Part shown: piece after piece, positions 17,753 through 26,387 of the stretch
How positions within the stretch are numbered: position 1 is the first letter of the stretch
Layout: each line of letters begins with the position of its first letter
Assembly: GCF_017571495.1 (NCBI RefSeq)
Contig: NZ_JAGETZ010000002.1
Span: 434,001-498,000, forward strand
Length of the DNA: 64,000 nt
Direction of reading: 5' to 3'
From: Hymenobacter negativus
GTDB taxonomy: Bacteria; Bacteroidota; Bacteroidia; Cytophagales; Hymenobacteraceae
The notes under the pieces: generated by a model
Databases searched by the model: none
Seen by the model: the letters and a program-made list of their open reading frames with translations, nothing else
What the model was told of the DNA's origin: nothing
Program-made: the position numbers and the translations under genes

Positions 17753-20700
17753 TTATTTGTATACGCGCTGGTAAAAGCTCTGATAACCCGTCAAGTCACC
17801 GCTGCTTTGCAGCAGCGTCAGGTTCTCCAGGCTGATGACAAGTGTCTGGTAGCCGGCGCCGCGCAGGCGTGCCAGCGGCGACTGCGGGCCGCGCAGCTTG
17901 GTGGCGTAGCTCTGAGCTACCTTGGCCCCTGGCAATGCCCGCACCACAAACAAATCCTGCTCGGCACCCAGGGAGGGCGTTTCAATTTGCAGGTTATTGG
18001 CTTTGAAGAAGCGGTTGTTGTAAGTAGTCAGCTGCGGACCCAGGCCGGTAGCGGCCGGGGAAGACTTCGGAAACACTAGCACTACCGCGTGGGCACCACT
18101 CAACTGCGTGGTATAGGCCGTGGTGGGAGCCGATGAAGCGGTGCTGGCACCAATGGTAGGGGCTGGGCTACCGCCAGGAGCCGGAGCCGGAGCCGGAGTA
18201 ACGGGCACAGTAGCGGGAGCAGCTGGAGCGGGGGTATTGGTGGGAACTGGTGCGCCAACAGGCGCTTTGGTGTTGGGGTTACCCTTGCCCGCTGGTACCG
18301 GAGTAGCAGGAGCCATCTCAGCCGAGCTGGCGGGAGCCAGCATCGTAGCAGGGCTTTTCATTGGTACCAACTTATCCGGCTCCGGCGCGGCGGGAGTCGG
18401 GGCGGCCGGCTGCGGTCCCAGTGCTTTGGCAGGGCTTTCATCTTCGCGGAAGAAAATGCGCATTCGGTTGTCAACTTCACCGGGCCGGAACACGGAGACT
18501 ACCGGCTTTTCCGTGGAAGCCAAGGCTCCGGCAATCTGGCCAGTATTCTGCTTCTTATAGGTTTCGGCCAGTGCCTGGGCTTGCGGCACCAGCGGGCTGT
18601 CGGGGTAGTCTTTGTAGAACTTCTCCACCGAAGAGCGCGCCGTGAGCGGCGGCTGGGTCCGGATAACCAGCAGCGTCTTCAGGTAAGCCACCCGGTCGTT
18701 GAGGTCGCTTTTGGGATACTGCTTCTCAGTACGGGCCAATACCGCCGTCGCTTTGCGAAACTGTTGGTCCTTGTAATAAGTGAAAGCCGAATCGACGCGG
18801 CTGGCTACGGCATTGTGCAGGGCCAGCTCGTGCTCGCGGTACAGTGGGTCGGCAATGAGCTTGGCATAAATCGACTGGGGAAACTCACGCTGCAAAGCCG
18901 CCGCATACAGTGCCATCTTGGTGGCATCGGGTTTGTCTTTGTAATAGATATAGAGCAGGTAGTAGGCGTCGGGAGCGTGTTCGCCTCGCACGTAGCGGGT
19001 CACCTGCTTTTCGTACGTCTCGAAGCCTTTCTCCCGCTCCTTCAGCTGCTCCTTATAAATGCCGCCCAACTCATACAGCGCTGCTTCCACCTGTTTATCG
19101 GACGCAGCTAGTTGGGCAGGTGTAGTGGGAATGTCCTTCCGGTACTGAGCTACGAGGGCGTTTCTCGCGGCATCCGGGTTAGCAGCAGCGGCCGTCTTCA
19201 CCGAGTCGGTCTGGCCGCCATTCACGCGGGTGCCGTCGTTGCCGGTCAGCGCAAGCGGTGCCCCGCCATTAGCAGTGGTGTTGGGTGAGCTGCTGGCTTG
19301 GCGACTGGTTCGCCAGTTGTCCTGCAACTGCCGGTCGCCCCACTTGCGAATGAACTCCGCCCGCGCCGTACCCAATGAGGTCGGATTATCGAAATACCAC
19401 TGCCCGCCCGAAGCCAAAGCTGTGGGGTCAAAGGCCATCGGGTCGGGGGCGGGGGCGCCGCTGGGAAGGTTGCTGCCTAGGTTGCTGCTGCTGGACGTAG
19501 TACGGGCGGCAAACTCGGCCGCCTTTTCCTGTTCCTTCTGCTTGGCGGCCAGCTTTGCGGCTGCCACGGCCTTGGTTGCAATCTCCGCATCAGCATACGT
19601 GCTAAGCTGTTGCGTTAGCGCATCAGGCGCGAGGCGGGCCAGGGCTTGCAGGCTGTCCTGCGTTTCAACGATGGTGTACTGCTTAGCAAACTCTTGGAGA
19701 ATGTCGCTCCGCTCTTTAATGGCGGCGTAGGTCTTGGCTTCCTTAGCCAGGTTCTGCACCGTACTGTCGTAATAGGCAGCGGCGAGGCGGTACTTCTGCA
19801 GGTTCTCGTAGTAGATGCGCCCCGCCAGCAGATAGGTATAGCTTTTCTGGGTCCGGTTAGTTGTCGTGGCCTTGATGGACTTTTGCAGCAGCTTTAGCGC
19901 CTCGGGGTAATTCTTTTCGCGGTAGTTCAGCCGCGCCATCTCGTAGTAAATCTTGTCGCGGTAGTCTTTGTTTTTCAGGTCTTTCAGCAAGCCAGCAAAG
20001 TTCTTGTTCAGCCGCTCCCGGTCTTTCGGGCTCAGCTCCGAGACCTGGGCCATCATCAGCTTGGACTGAAAGTCCAGCTCATACGGCGGGTTACGGGCCA
20101 AAATCTGGTCGAGCTGCTGGTAGGCCTTCTTGTTCTCGCCGGCATCCTGGTACAGCTGCGCCAGGATGTAGCGGGTGCGCGACCGTTCGTTCTTGAACTC
20201 AATCAGCGGAATGGCTTTCTCTAGCTGTGGGATGGCCTTCGCTGGCTCATCGGTTCGGATGTAGTAGTCGGCCCGCGTCAGGAACAGCTGGCGGGCATCT
20301 TCGGGCAGGCCTTGTTCCTTATCCAGCATGTCCGACACGGCCTTGGCGCTCTCCAATTCGCCCTGCGCCACGAAGGTGCGCATCAGGCCAATCAGGGCCT
20401 CGTGCTTGGCGTTAGCATCCTTGCTGGTCGAGTTGACATACTTAAATGTCTGAGCCGCGTCGTCGAACTGCATCTGGTAGAAGCGCGACCAGCCCACCAG
20501 CACATAGGCGTCATCCGTCCAGTCGGAGCCCGGCCGGTGCTGAATCGGCATTGATGCCTTCTTAATAATATCGTTCAGATCGGCTCGGTTGGCCTTCACG
20601 CTGGCACTGTCCAGTGTCGGGAAAAGCGGGAGCGTCTGATTGTAGTCGTTCACCCGCGCCGCATAAAGCTTGTCCTCGGTGGCGTGCAGCTTCTCGCGGG

Positions 20701-20920
20701 CCAGGAAGTAGGCGTTGTCCCGGGCCGCCACGTTGTTGAACGCGTGGGAAACCAGGTTTTTATCCGACGCGCAGCTGGCCACGCCTACTCCTAGTAAGAA
20801 CAGGAGCAGCGCCGACCAACGGTATTTCAGCGAAGTATGTGTCAAAATCAAAGCGAAAGAAGGACGAGCCAGAGCGGCCAAAACGCGTAAAGCTCCCGGA
20901 AATGTTCGATAACTCCGCAC
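17753..20920 (-). CDS. sprE: type IX secretion TPR lipoprotein SprE/PorW
   Basis: SprE (PorW) is a periplasm-facing lipoprotein needed for type IX secretion and gliding. The 1055-residue product has a lipoprotein signal with lipobox near residue 50 ('GVGVASC'), the family segment 'NNVAARDNAYFLAREKL', then many tetratricopeptide-like helices (residues about 130-420 and 600-780, for example 'YVLVGWSRFYQMQFDDAAQTF' in part). A low-complexity Pro/Ala stretch near 880-950 precedes a C-terminal domain. The GTG at 20920 is the furthest plausible start; no ATG occurs before the lipobox, so a later TTG start is also possible. It is divergent from the atp operon and only 4.5 kb from gldN. Confidence 0.88.
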   Translation of the reverse strand: MRSYRTFPGALRVLAALARPSFALILTHTSLKYRWSALLLFLLGVGVASCASDKNLVSHAFNNVAARDNAYFLAREKLHATEDKLYAARVNDYNQTLPLFPTLDSASVKANRADLNDIIKKASMPIQHRPGSDWTDDAYVLVGWSRFYQMQFDDAAQTFKYVNSTSKDANAKHEALIGLMRTFVAQGELESAKAVSDMLDKEQGLPEDARQLFLTRADYYIRTDEPAKAIPQLEKAIPLIEFKNERSRTRYILAQLYQDAGENKKAYQQLDQILARNPPYELDFQSKLMMAQVSELSPKDRERLNKNFAGLLKDLKNKDYRDKIYYEMARLNYREKNYPEALKLLQKSIKATTTNRTQKSYTYLLAGRIYYENLQKYRLAAAYYDSTVQNLAKEAKTYAAIKERSDILQEFAKQYTIVETQDSLQALARLAPDALTQQLSTYADAEIATKAVAAAKLAAKQKEQEKAAEFAARTTSSSSNLGSNLPSGAPAPDPMAFDPTALASGGQWYFDNPTSLGTARAEFIRKWGDRQLQDNWRTSRQASSSPNTTANGGAPLALTGNDGTRVNGGQTDSVKTAAAANPDAARNALVAQYRKDIPTTPAQLAASDKQVEAALYELGGIYKEQLKEREKGFETYEKQVTRYVRGEHAPDAYYLLYIYYKDKPDATKMALYAAALQREFPQSIYAKLIADPLYREHELALHNAVASRVDSAFTYYKDQQFRKATAVLARTEKQYPKSDLNDRVAYLKTLLVIRTQPPLTARSSVEKFYKDYPDSPLVPQAQALAETYKKQNTGQIAGALASTEKPVVSVFRPGEVDNRMRIFFREDESPAKALGPQPAAPTPAAPEPDKLVPMKSPATMLAPASSAEMAPATPVPAGKGNPNTKAPVGAPVPTNTPAPAAPATVPVTPAPAPAPGGSPAPTIGASTASSAPTTAYTTQLSGAHAVVLVFPKSSPAATGLGPQLTTYNNRFFKANNLQIETPSLGAEQDLFVVRALPGAKVAQSYATKLRGPQSPLARLRGAGYQTLVISLENLTLLQSSGDLTGYQSFYQRVYK

Positions 20921-20984
20921 GTTAACGAAGCCGCACGGGTAAAATTACGTTTTTCCTCGGGCAAACACAGCCCGGCCCGCGCCG

Positions 20985-20992
20985 TAACTTTG
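20985..20992 (+). promoter_or_regulatory. -7 box TAACTTTG of the atp operon
   Basis: A match to TAnnTTTG, 25 nt before the first atp gene (ATG 21018), in the divergent gap with sprE. Confidence 0.55.
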
Positions 20993-21017
20993 TCTGCCGC
21001 CTTTCCACTCCCGCCCA

Positions 21018-21251
21018 ATGTCCATTCCACCCGACCCTCAGCCCGCCGGTACCGGCCGCATGCAGGCTGTCCTCAAGTACTCCGGCCTGGCCTTTCAGAT
21101 GCTGGTCGTCATCGGTGGCAGTGCCTGGCTCGGTTACTGGCTCGATGGCCGGATGGGTACCGGCCCGTGGCTCACCATCGGGCTGTTGCTGCTCGGGGTG
21201 TTCATAGCCGTGTTCCAGGTCATTCGCAGCCTTACCAAAGAATCTTTGTAA
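21018..21251 (+). CDS. AtpZ/AtpI family protein
   Basis: A 77-residue membrane protein with two hydrophobic helices ('YSGLAFQMLVVIGGSAWLGYWL' in part and 'WLTIGLLLLGVFIAVFQVIRSL' in part), linked by 'DGRMGTGP'. This matches AtpZ/AtpI-like proteins that precede the F0 genes and assist assembly of the c-ring or ion uptake. It is the first gene of the ATP synthase run and has its own -7 box. Confidence 0.85.
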   Translation: MSIPPDPQPAGTGRMQAVLKYSGLAFQMLVVIGGSAWLGYWLDGRMGTGPWLTIGLLLLGVFIAVFQVIRSLTKESL

Positions 21252-21387
21252 AAGGTCACGCTCCGTCGTGTTGGGCACCGCTGAGACATCTTACGCGTGT
21301 AGCAGTAACTCAATTGGTGTAATGAGCCCCGCAAGATGCTTAGGCTCCGCTCGGCATGACGTCCTTCTTACTAACGTTACCTTTCCA
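21252..21387. repeat. degenerate intergenic inverted repeat inside the atp operon
   Basis: The right arm (about 21320-21361, with GCAAGATGCTTAGGCTCCGCTCGGCATGAC in part) is roughly complementary to the left arm (about 21257-21300, with GTCGTGTTGGGCACCGCTGAGACATCTTACG in part). It is of the same type as 781-895 and 37764-37853. It fills most of the gap between the first two atp genes. Confidence 0.5.
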
Positions 21388-21792
21388 ATGCCCAAATTCC
21401 TGCGCCAGTTTTTCATCTTCGCCGTGGCTCTGGGCCTACCCATCTACGGGCTGCACCTGGCGTATGGCCCGGCGGTGGTGCACCCGCGTACTGGGCTCAT
21501 TTTTGTGGTCATGGCCGCACTCACCTATTTTGCCTACAGCCTCACGGCGCGGCTCGTGGCCCGCGACCCGTCCAGCCTCGGCATCGGTTACCTGATAGGT
21601 ATGACGGTACGTTTATTGGTTTCGTTGGCTCTTGTCACCGTCCTATTAGCTGGTGGAATTGCCAAGGAGCCGAAGGGCGTTTGGACCTTCCTCGGAGCCT
21701 TCTTCATCCTGTACTTTTCGTGGGCTGGGTTTGAAATCTGGGCTACTTTGAGTAACTTGCGGCCGATTTCAGGAAAGCAAGTCACGCAATGA
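21388..21792 (+). CDS. AtpI-like small membrane protein
   Basis: A 134-residue protein with four predicted membrane helices: 'FFIFAVALGLPIYGLHLA', 'TGLIFVVMAALTYFAYSL', 'IGMTVRLLVSLALVTVLLA' and 'FLGAFFILYFSWAGFEIWA'. The topology and its place just before atpB match AtpI-like proteins. The ATG at 21388 is chosen because the upstream extension lies in a repeat. The stop is 39 bases before atpB. No specific motif was recognised, so the name rests on topology and position. Confidence 0.7.
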   Translation: MPKFLRQFFIFAVALGLPIYGLHLAYGPAVVHPRTGLIFVVMAALTYFAYSLTARLVARDPSSLGIGYLIGMTVRLLVSLALVTVLLAGGIAKEPKGVWTFLGAFFILYFSWAGFEIWATLSNLRPISGKQVTQ

Positions 21793-21822
21793 TAATGCGT
21801 TAGCCTGAAATTAGTCATTAAT

Positions 21823-21830
21823 TAACTTTG
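21823..21830 (+). promoter_or_regulatory. possible -7 box TAACTTTG directly before atpB
   Basis: A match to TAnnTTTG that ends 1 nt before the atpB ATG. If active it would give a leaderless or nearly leaderless transcript. No -33 match; it may be chance. Confidence 0.3.
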
Positions 21831-21831
21831 G

Positions 21832-22893
21832 ATGAAGCGTTTACTCTCGATTCTTCTTTGTTTCGTTTCCCTGTCCGTTTTCGCTAACGAACCTGCTGCC
21901 GAGGGCGAAAAGGCCGAAGGCTTCAACCCTGGCGAAATGATTTTGCACCACATCGGCGATTCGCACGAGTGGCACTGGCTAGCCACCGATAACGGCAATT
22001 TTACCACCTACCTGCCCATCATCGCCTACCGCCCTGGCAAAGGATTGTCGGTGTTCTCTTCGAAGCATATTTCGAACGGTGAATCGGAAGGTGCCGCTAA
22101 AGAATACGAAGGCCTGAAACTAGAACACGAGCACCTCGTGAGCACCGATGGCAGCAAAGTCTACGACTTTTCCATCACCAAAAACATTGCTGCTCTCCTC
22201 GGCAGTGCCGTGCTGATGCTGGTTGTGTTTACCGCCGTAGCCAGCGGCTACAAGAAGAACCACGGCCGTGCCCCCAAAGGCATCCAGTCGTTCTTCGAAC
22301 CCATCATCATCTTCATCCGCGACGAAGTGGCCAAGAAAAACATCGGTCCTAAGTACGAGCGTTATATGCCATACCTGCTCACGGTGTTCTTCTTCATCTG
22401 GTTCAACAACTTGCTGGGCCTCACGCCCGGTGCGGCCAACCTCAGCGGCAACATTGCCGTGACCATGGTACTGGCTGTGATGACCCTGATTATCACGCTG
22501 GCTTCGAGCAACAAATACTACTGGGCCCACATCTTCGCCACGCCCGGCGTACCCAAGCCGCTGTTGCCCATCATGATTATTGTGGAGGTGATTGGTATTT
22601 TCACCAAGCCCTTCTCGCTCATGATTCGTCTGTTCGCCAACATCACGGCAGGCCACATCGTAGTGCTGAGCTTTATCAGCCTAGTGTTCATCTTCAAATC
22701 GTGGGCCGTAGCACCCGTGACGCTAGCTTTCGGCTTATTCATCAACGTGCTCGAACTGCTGGTAGCCTTGCTACAAGCTTTCATCTTCACCCTGCTCACC
22801 TCGATGTACATCGGTGGCGCGGTGGAGGAGCACCACGATGCCGACATGCAAATGGGCTACGACGACGGTTCGGCCTCGACCCACGCCCACTAA
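21832..22893 (+). CDS. atpB: F0F1 ATP synthase subunit a
   Basis: Subunit a forms the two proton half-channels of the F0 motor in the inner membrane. The 353-residue product is longer than the E. coli protein (271) because of an N-terminal signal-like segment ('LLSILLCFVSLSVFA') and a soluble domain of about 100 residues, known in Bacteroidota. The core has helices 'YMPYLLTVFFFIWFNNLLG' in part, and the essential arginine in 'FSLMIRLFANITAGH' is Arg266. The C-terminus ends in a His/Asp-rich tail. The c subunit follows after a 126-base gap. Confidence 0.96.
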   Translation: MKRLLSILLCFVSLSVFANEPAAEGEKAEGFNPGEMILHHIGDSHEWHWLATDNGNFTTYLPIIAYRPGKGLSVFSSKHISNGESEGAAKEYEGLKLEHEHLVSTDGSKVYDFSITKNIAALLGSAVLMLVVFTAVASGYKKNHGRAPKGIQSFFEPIIIFIRDEVAKKNIGPKYERYMPYLLTVFFFIWFNNLLGLTPGAANLSGNIAVTMVLAVMTLIITLASSNKYYWAHIFATPGVPKPLLPIMIIVEVIGIFTKPFSLMIRLFANITAGHIVVLSFISLVFIFKSWAVAPVTLAFGLFINVLELLVALLQAFIFTLLTSMYIGGAVEEHHDADMQMGYDDGSASTHAH

Positions 22894-22961
22894 TAACTGA
22901 TTTCACTGCTAGGCGCAGTTAGCGTTTAGCACCCTGGCTGTTTCGGCCAGACCGTGGCAAT

Positions 22962-22973
22962 CCCCCCCCCCCC
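22962..22973 (+). repeat. homopolymer run of 12 C between atpB and atpE
   Basis: Twelve consecutive C residues 46 bases upstream of the atpE ATG. It is outside any reading frame that I support. Length may be variable through slippage. Confidence 0.85.
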
Positions 22974-23019
22974 GCTGCGGGACTGACGAACTTTTTCTTA
23001 TCCCCTTTTTCCAATTTTT

Positions 23020-23292
23020 ATGTTGCTCTCTTTGTTGTTGCAAGTTGCTGCTATGGCAGCTAATTACGGTCCTGGTCTGGCTGTAATGGGTGCCGGTATC
23101 GGTGCAGGTCTGGTTGCTCTGGGCGTTGGTCTGGGCATCGGCCGTATCGGCGGCAGCGCCATGGATGCTATCGGCCGTCAGCCGGAAGCTTCGGGCAAAA
23201 TCCAGACGGCTATGATTATCGCCGCCGCTCTGATTGAAGGTCTGGGCCTGTTCGCAGTCGTAGTCTGCGTACTTATCTGGACCAAACTCTAA
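23020..23292 (+). CDS. atpE: F0F1 ATP synthase subunit c
   Basis: The c subunit forms the rotor ring. The 90-residue product is two helices: a Gly-rich first helix ('GAGIGAGLVALGVGLGIG'), the polar loop RQPE (residues 53-56) that contacts gamma, and a second helix with the ion-carrying Glu73 in 'AALIEGLGLFAVV'. The residue after the glutamate is Gly rather than Ser, which suggests proton rather than sodium coupling. A short hydrophobic extension precedes helix 1. Confidence 0.96.
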   Translation: MLLSLLLQVAAMAANYGPGLAVMGAGIGAGLVALGVGLGIGRIGGSAMDAIGRQPEASGKIQTAMIIAAALIEGLGLFAVVVCVLIWTKL

Positions 23293-23301
23293 GAAGTTTT
23301 G

Positions 23302-23375
23302 CCGGGCTCCGAGCCCGGAAGTAGCTAGGAAGCCCGCCGCCCGCTGCTGCAATACGCAGGTGGCGCGGCGGGCTT
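23302..23375 (+). other. two intercistronic hairpins between atpE and atpF
   Basis: A compact palindrome at 23302-23318 (CCGGGCTC and its complement) and an 11-bp perfect stem, 23330-23340 with 23365-23375. No T-run follows, so read-through into atpF is expected; they may stabilise or partly separate the c-subunit message, which is needed in excess. Confidence 0.6.
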
Positions 23376-23445
23376 ACCTGCTCCTACTACCAGTAATTGT
23401 TGAAGCCGGGTTTTGTTAAGCCAGCTTCCCATTCTAATACTTATT

Positions 23446-23943
23446 ATGCCAGCTTTCTTATCCCCCGAACTCGGCCTGATTTTCTGGCAACTGGTTATCT
23501 TCCTGCTGGTATTGTTCCTGCTGGCGAAGTTTGCCTGGAAGCCGATTCTGCTCGCCCTCAAAGAGCGCGAAGACAGCATCGAAGGCGCCCTGCGCATGGC
23601 CGACCAAGCCAAGATTGAAATGCAGCAGCTGAAAGCCGGCAACGAGAAGTTGCTGACCGAAGCCCGCCTTGAGCGCGACCGCATGATGCAGGAAGCCACC
23701 CAAATGGCCAACCAACACCGCGAAGCCGAAAAGGCCCGCGCTACGGCCGAAGCCAACAACATCATTCAGCAAGCCCGCGAAGCCATCCAGACGGAGAAAA
23801 ACGCGGCCCTCGCCGAAGTTAAAAACACCGCCGCCAAGCTGTCGCTTGATATCGCCGAGCGCATCCTGCGCCGCGAGTTGACCGACCCTGCCGCCCAAAC
23901 GCAACTGGTCGATTCTTATCTGAAAGACGTAAAACTGAATTAA
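23446..23943 (+). CDS. atpF: F0F1 ATP synthase subunit b
   Basis: Subunit b is the peripheral stalk that links F0 to the delta subunit. The 165-residue product has one N-terminal membrane helix ('GLIFWQLVIFLLVLFLLAKFAW' in part) followed by a long charged coiled coil ('LKEREDSIEGALRMADQAK' in part through 'IAERILRREL'). The start at ATG 23446 gives the usual 'PAFLSPELG' N-terminus; an upstream start at 23413 adds atypical residues. Its stop codon lies in the left arm of an inverted repeat. Confidence 0.95.
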   Translation: MPAFLSPELGLIFWQLVIFLLVLFLLAKFAWKPILLALKEREDSIEGALRMADQAKIEMQQLKAGNEKLLTEARLERDRMMQEATQMANQHREAEKARATAEANNIIQQAREAIQTEKNAALAEVKNTAAKLSLDIAERILRRELTDPAAQTQLVDSYLKDVKLN

Positions 23944-24027
23944 CGGTTAATGATTAACGGTCAGTGGTTAGTGCATATACGCTAGCCATTGTGCTGAAAA
24001 AAATAATCACTAACCATTAACCGTTAA
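23940..24027 (+). repeat. inverted repeat in the atpF-atpH gap
   Basis: A 13-bp perfect stem, 23940-23952 (TTAACGGTTAATG) with 24015-24027, and an inner 9-bp stem, 23965-23973 with 24008-24016, which overlap by two bases and could compete. The left outer arm includes the atpF stop codon. Confidence 0.8.
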
Positions 24028-24039
24028 CTACTACTAAAT

Positions 24040-24600
24040 ATGGCTGACCAACGAGTAGCGGCCCGCTACGCCAAGTCGCTCCTCGACTTGGGCAAGGAGA
24101 TGGGCACCCTGAGCGCAGTGAAAGACGACATGGACCTGCTGAGCAAGACCATGACCGAAAGCCGCGAGCTGCGTCTGCTGCTGCGGAACCCGATTGTGAA
24201 GCACGATAAGAAGCTGGCCATCCTGAAGGCCATCTTCGAAGGCAAGGTGTCGGACATGACGTTGCGCTTCTTCACCATCCTCACCGAGAAAAACCGTGAG
24301 GCGGCCATCGAAGGCATTGGGCCCGAGTTTCTGGCACAATACAACGCCATGCAAGGCATCCAGTCGGCGGAAGTAACGTCGGCCACGCCTCTGACGGCTG
24401 TTGCCCGCCTCGAAATTCGCAAGCTGGTGACCCAGCAGACCGGTCACGCCGAGGTGCAGCTCACCGAGAAAGTAGACCCCGAACTCATCGGTGGCTTCAT
24501 ACTGCGGGTAGGCGATAACCAAATTGACGATTCCGTGCGCACCAGCCTCCGCCGAATGCGCACTTCGCTGCAAGAAAATTCATATCAAAGCAAACTGTAG
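24040..24600 (+). CDS. atpH: F0F1 ATP synthase subunit delta
   Basis: Delta caps the F1 head and holds the peripheral stalk. The 186-residue product shows the OSCP/delta pattern: 'VAARYAKSLLDLG' at the start, 'LRLLLRNPIVKHDKKLAILKAIF' in part in the helical domain, and the C-terminal 'LIGGFILRVGDNQIDDSVRTSL' in part. It lies between atpF and atpA, as usual in F-type operons. Confidence 0.95.
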   Translation: MADQRVAARYAKSLLDLGKEMGTLSAVKDDMDLLSKTMTESRELRLLLRNPIVKHDKKLAILKAIFEGKVSDMTLRFFTILTEKNREAAIEGIGPEFLAQYNAMQGIQSAEVTSATPLTAVARLEIRKLVTQQTGHAEVQLTEKVDPELIGGFILRVGDNQIDDSVRTSLRRMRTSLQENSYQSKL

Positions 24601-24627
24601 GGTTTTAAGTATTAAGTATCAGGTAAT

Positions 24628-24703
24628 AAGTAGTTAGCTAACGCTACGCTTTCCTATGGATACCAACTACTTGCTACTAGCTACTTACTACTAACTACTA
24701 CTT
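24628..24703 (+). repeat. inverted repeat in the atpH-atpA gap
   Basis: A 9-bp perfect pairing of AGTAGTTAG (24629-24637) with CTAACTACT (24691-24699) within longer low-complexity arms rich in TAGT and TACT units. It is followed 14 bases later by the atpA start. Confidence 0.6.
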
Positions 24704-24717
24704 AATTCCCAATACAA

Positions 24718-26301
24718 ATGGCAGAAGTACGTCCGGATGAAGTCTCCGCAATCCTGCGGCAGCAACTGTCCAATTTCAAGTCGGAAGCCGAGCTGGAAGA
24801 AGTCGGCACCGTGTTGCAGGTCGGCGACGGCGTGGCCCGCATCTACGGTTTGAGCAAAGCTCAGGCCGGCGAACTGATTGAATTCGAGAACGGCCTGCAA
24901 GGCCTCGTGCTCAACCTGGAAGAAGACAACGTGGGTGCGGTAATGCTGGGCGACTACTCGGAAATCCGGGAAGGCGCTACGGTGAAACGGACCAACAAAA
25001 TCGCCTCTATCAAAGTAGGCGAGGGCATTGTGGGCCGCGTGGTAAACACGCTGGGCCAGCCCATCGACGGCCGCGGCCCCATTGCCGGCGAGCTGTACGA
25101 GATGCCCCTAGAGCGCAAGGCTCCCGGTGTAATCTTCCGTCAGCCGGTGACCGAGCCGATGCAAACCGGCATCAAGTCGATTGATGCCATGATTCCGATT
25201 GGTCGGGGTCAGCGCGAACTGATTATCGGTGACCGCCAGACCGGCAAGTCGGCTGTGGCCATCGATACCATCATCAACCAGCGCGAGTTCTTTGAAGCCG
25301 GCCAGCCGGTATTCTGCATCTACGTAGCCGTGGGCCAGAAGGCCTCGACGGTGGCGCAGGTAGTGCAGGCCCTCACCAAAGGCGGTGCTATGGACTACAC
25401 GGTAGTGGTGTCGGCTTCGGCTTCGGACCCTGCTCCTCTGCAGTTCTACGCCCCCTTCACCGGTGCTGCTATCGGCGAGTACTTCCGCGACACGGGCCGT
25501 CCGGCTCTCGTAGTGTATGATGACTTGTCGAAGCAGGCCGTGGCTTACCGCGAGGTGTCGCTGCTGCTCCGTCGTCCTCCCGGACGTGAGGCTTACCCCG
25601 GCGACGTATTCTACTTGCACAGCCGCCTATTGGAGCGTGCCGCTAAAATCAATGCCTCGGACGAAATCGCCCGCGACATGAACGACCTGCCTGACAGCAT
25701 TAAGCACCTGGTGAAAGGCGGCGGCTCGCTGACCGCACTGCCCTTGATTGAGACGCAGGCTGGTGACGTATCGGCGTACATCCCGACCAACGTGATTTCG
25801 ATTACGGACGGCCAGATTTTCCTTGAGACCAACCTGTTCAACTCAGGTGTTCGCCCGGCCATCAACGTGGGTATATCGGTATCGCGCGTGGGTGGTAATG
25901 CTCAGATTAAGTCGATGAAGAAAGTGGCCGGTACGCTGAAACTCGACCAGGCCCAGTTCCGCGAGCTGGAAGCCTTCGCCAAATTCGGCTCCGACCTCGA
26001 CGCCTCGACCAAGCTCACCATTGAGCGCGGCCGTCGCAACCTCGAAATCCTGAAGCAGCCCCAGTACTCGCCCGTGAAGGTGGAGGACCAAGTGGCCATT
26101 ATCTACGCCGCCACCAACGGCCTCCTCGACAACGTACCTGTAAACCGCGTACGCGAGTTTGAGAAGGAGTTCGGCCAGACGATGAACTCGCGCTACCCCG
26201 ACGTGCTGAAGGCCCTGAAGGCCGGCAAGCTGGAGGATGCCGGCACCAAGGCCATCCGCGAGGTAGCTAAGGACGTTTCGGCGAACTACGCGGCCAAGTA
26301 A
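24718..26301 (+). CDS. atpA: F0F1 ATP synthase subunit alpha
   Basis: Alpha is the non-catalytic nucleotide-binding subunit of the F1 hexamer. The 527-residue product has the P-loop GDRQTGKS at residues 171-178, the N-terminal crown segment '[21 protein letters not shown]' in part, and the family region '[22 protein letters not shown]' in part. Length and motifs are standard. The partner beta gene (atpD) is not in the window. Confidence 0.98.
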   Translation: MAEVRPDEVSAILRQQLSNFKSEAELEEVGTVLQVGDGVARIYGLSKAQAGELIEFENGLQGLVLNLEEDNVGAVMLGDYSEIREGATVKRTNKIASIKVGEGIVGRVVNTLGQPIDGRGPIAGELYEMPLERKAPGVIFRQPVTEPMQTGIKSIDAMIPIGRGQRELIIGDRQTGKSAVAIDTIINQREFFEAGQPVFCIYVAVGQKASTVAQVVQALTKGGAMDYTVVVSASASDPAPLQFYAPFTGAAIGEYFRDTGRPALVVYDDLSKQAVAYREVSLLLRRPPGREAYPGDVFYLHSRLLERAAKINASDEIARDMNDLPDSIKHLVKGGGSLTALPLIETQAGDVSAYIPTNVISITDGQIFLETNLFNSGVRPAINVGISVSRVGGNAQIKSMKKVAGTLKLDQAQFRELEAFAKFGSDLDASTKLTIERGRRNLEILKQPQYSPVKVEDQVAIIYAATNGLLDNVPVNRVREFEKEFGQTMNSRYPDVLKALKAGKLEDAGTKAIREVAKDVSANYAAK

Positions 26302-26306
26302 GTTGT

Positions 26307-26374
26307 CAGTTATGGGTTGTCAGTTGTTAGCTCTGGCTAATGATTGGCGGCCATCTGACGACAACCAATAACTG
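26307..26374 (+). repeat. inverted repeat in the atpA-atpG gap
   Basis: The left arm 26307-26323 pairs with 26355-26374 with one mismatch and a 3-nt bulge (about 16 bp). Arms are of the GTTGTCAG type. The atpG start follows 14 bases later. Confidence 0.7.
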
Positions 26375-26387
26375 ATATCAAGTTTAA

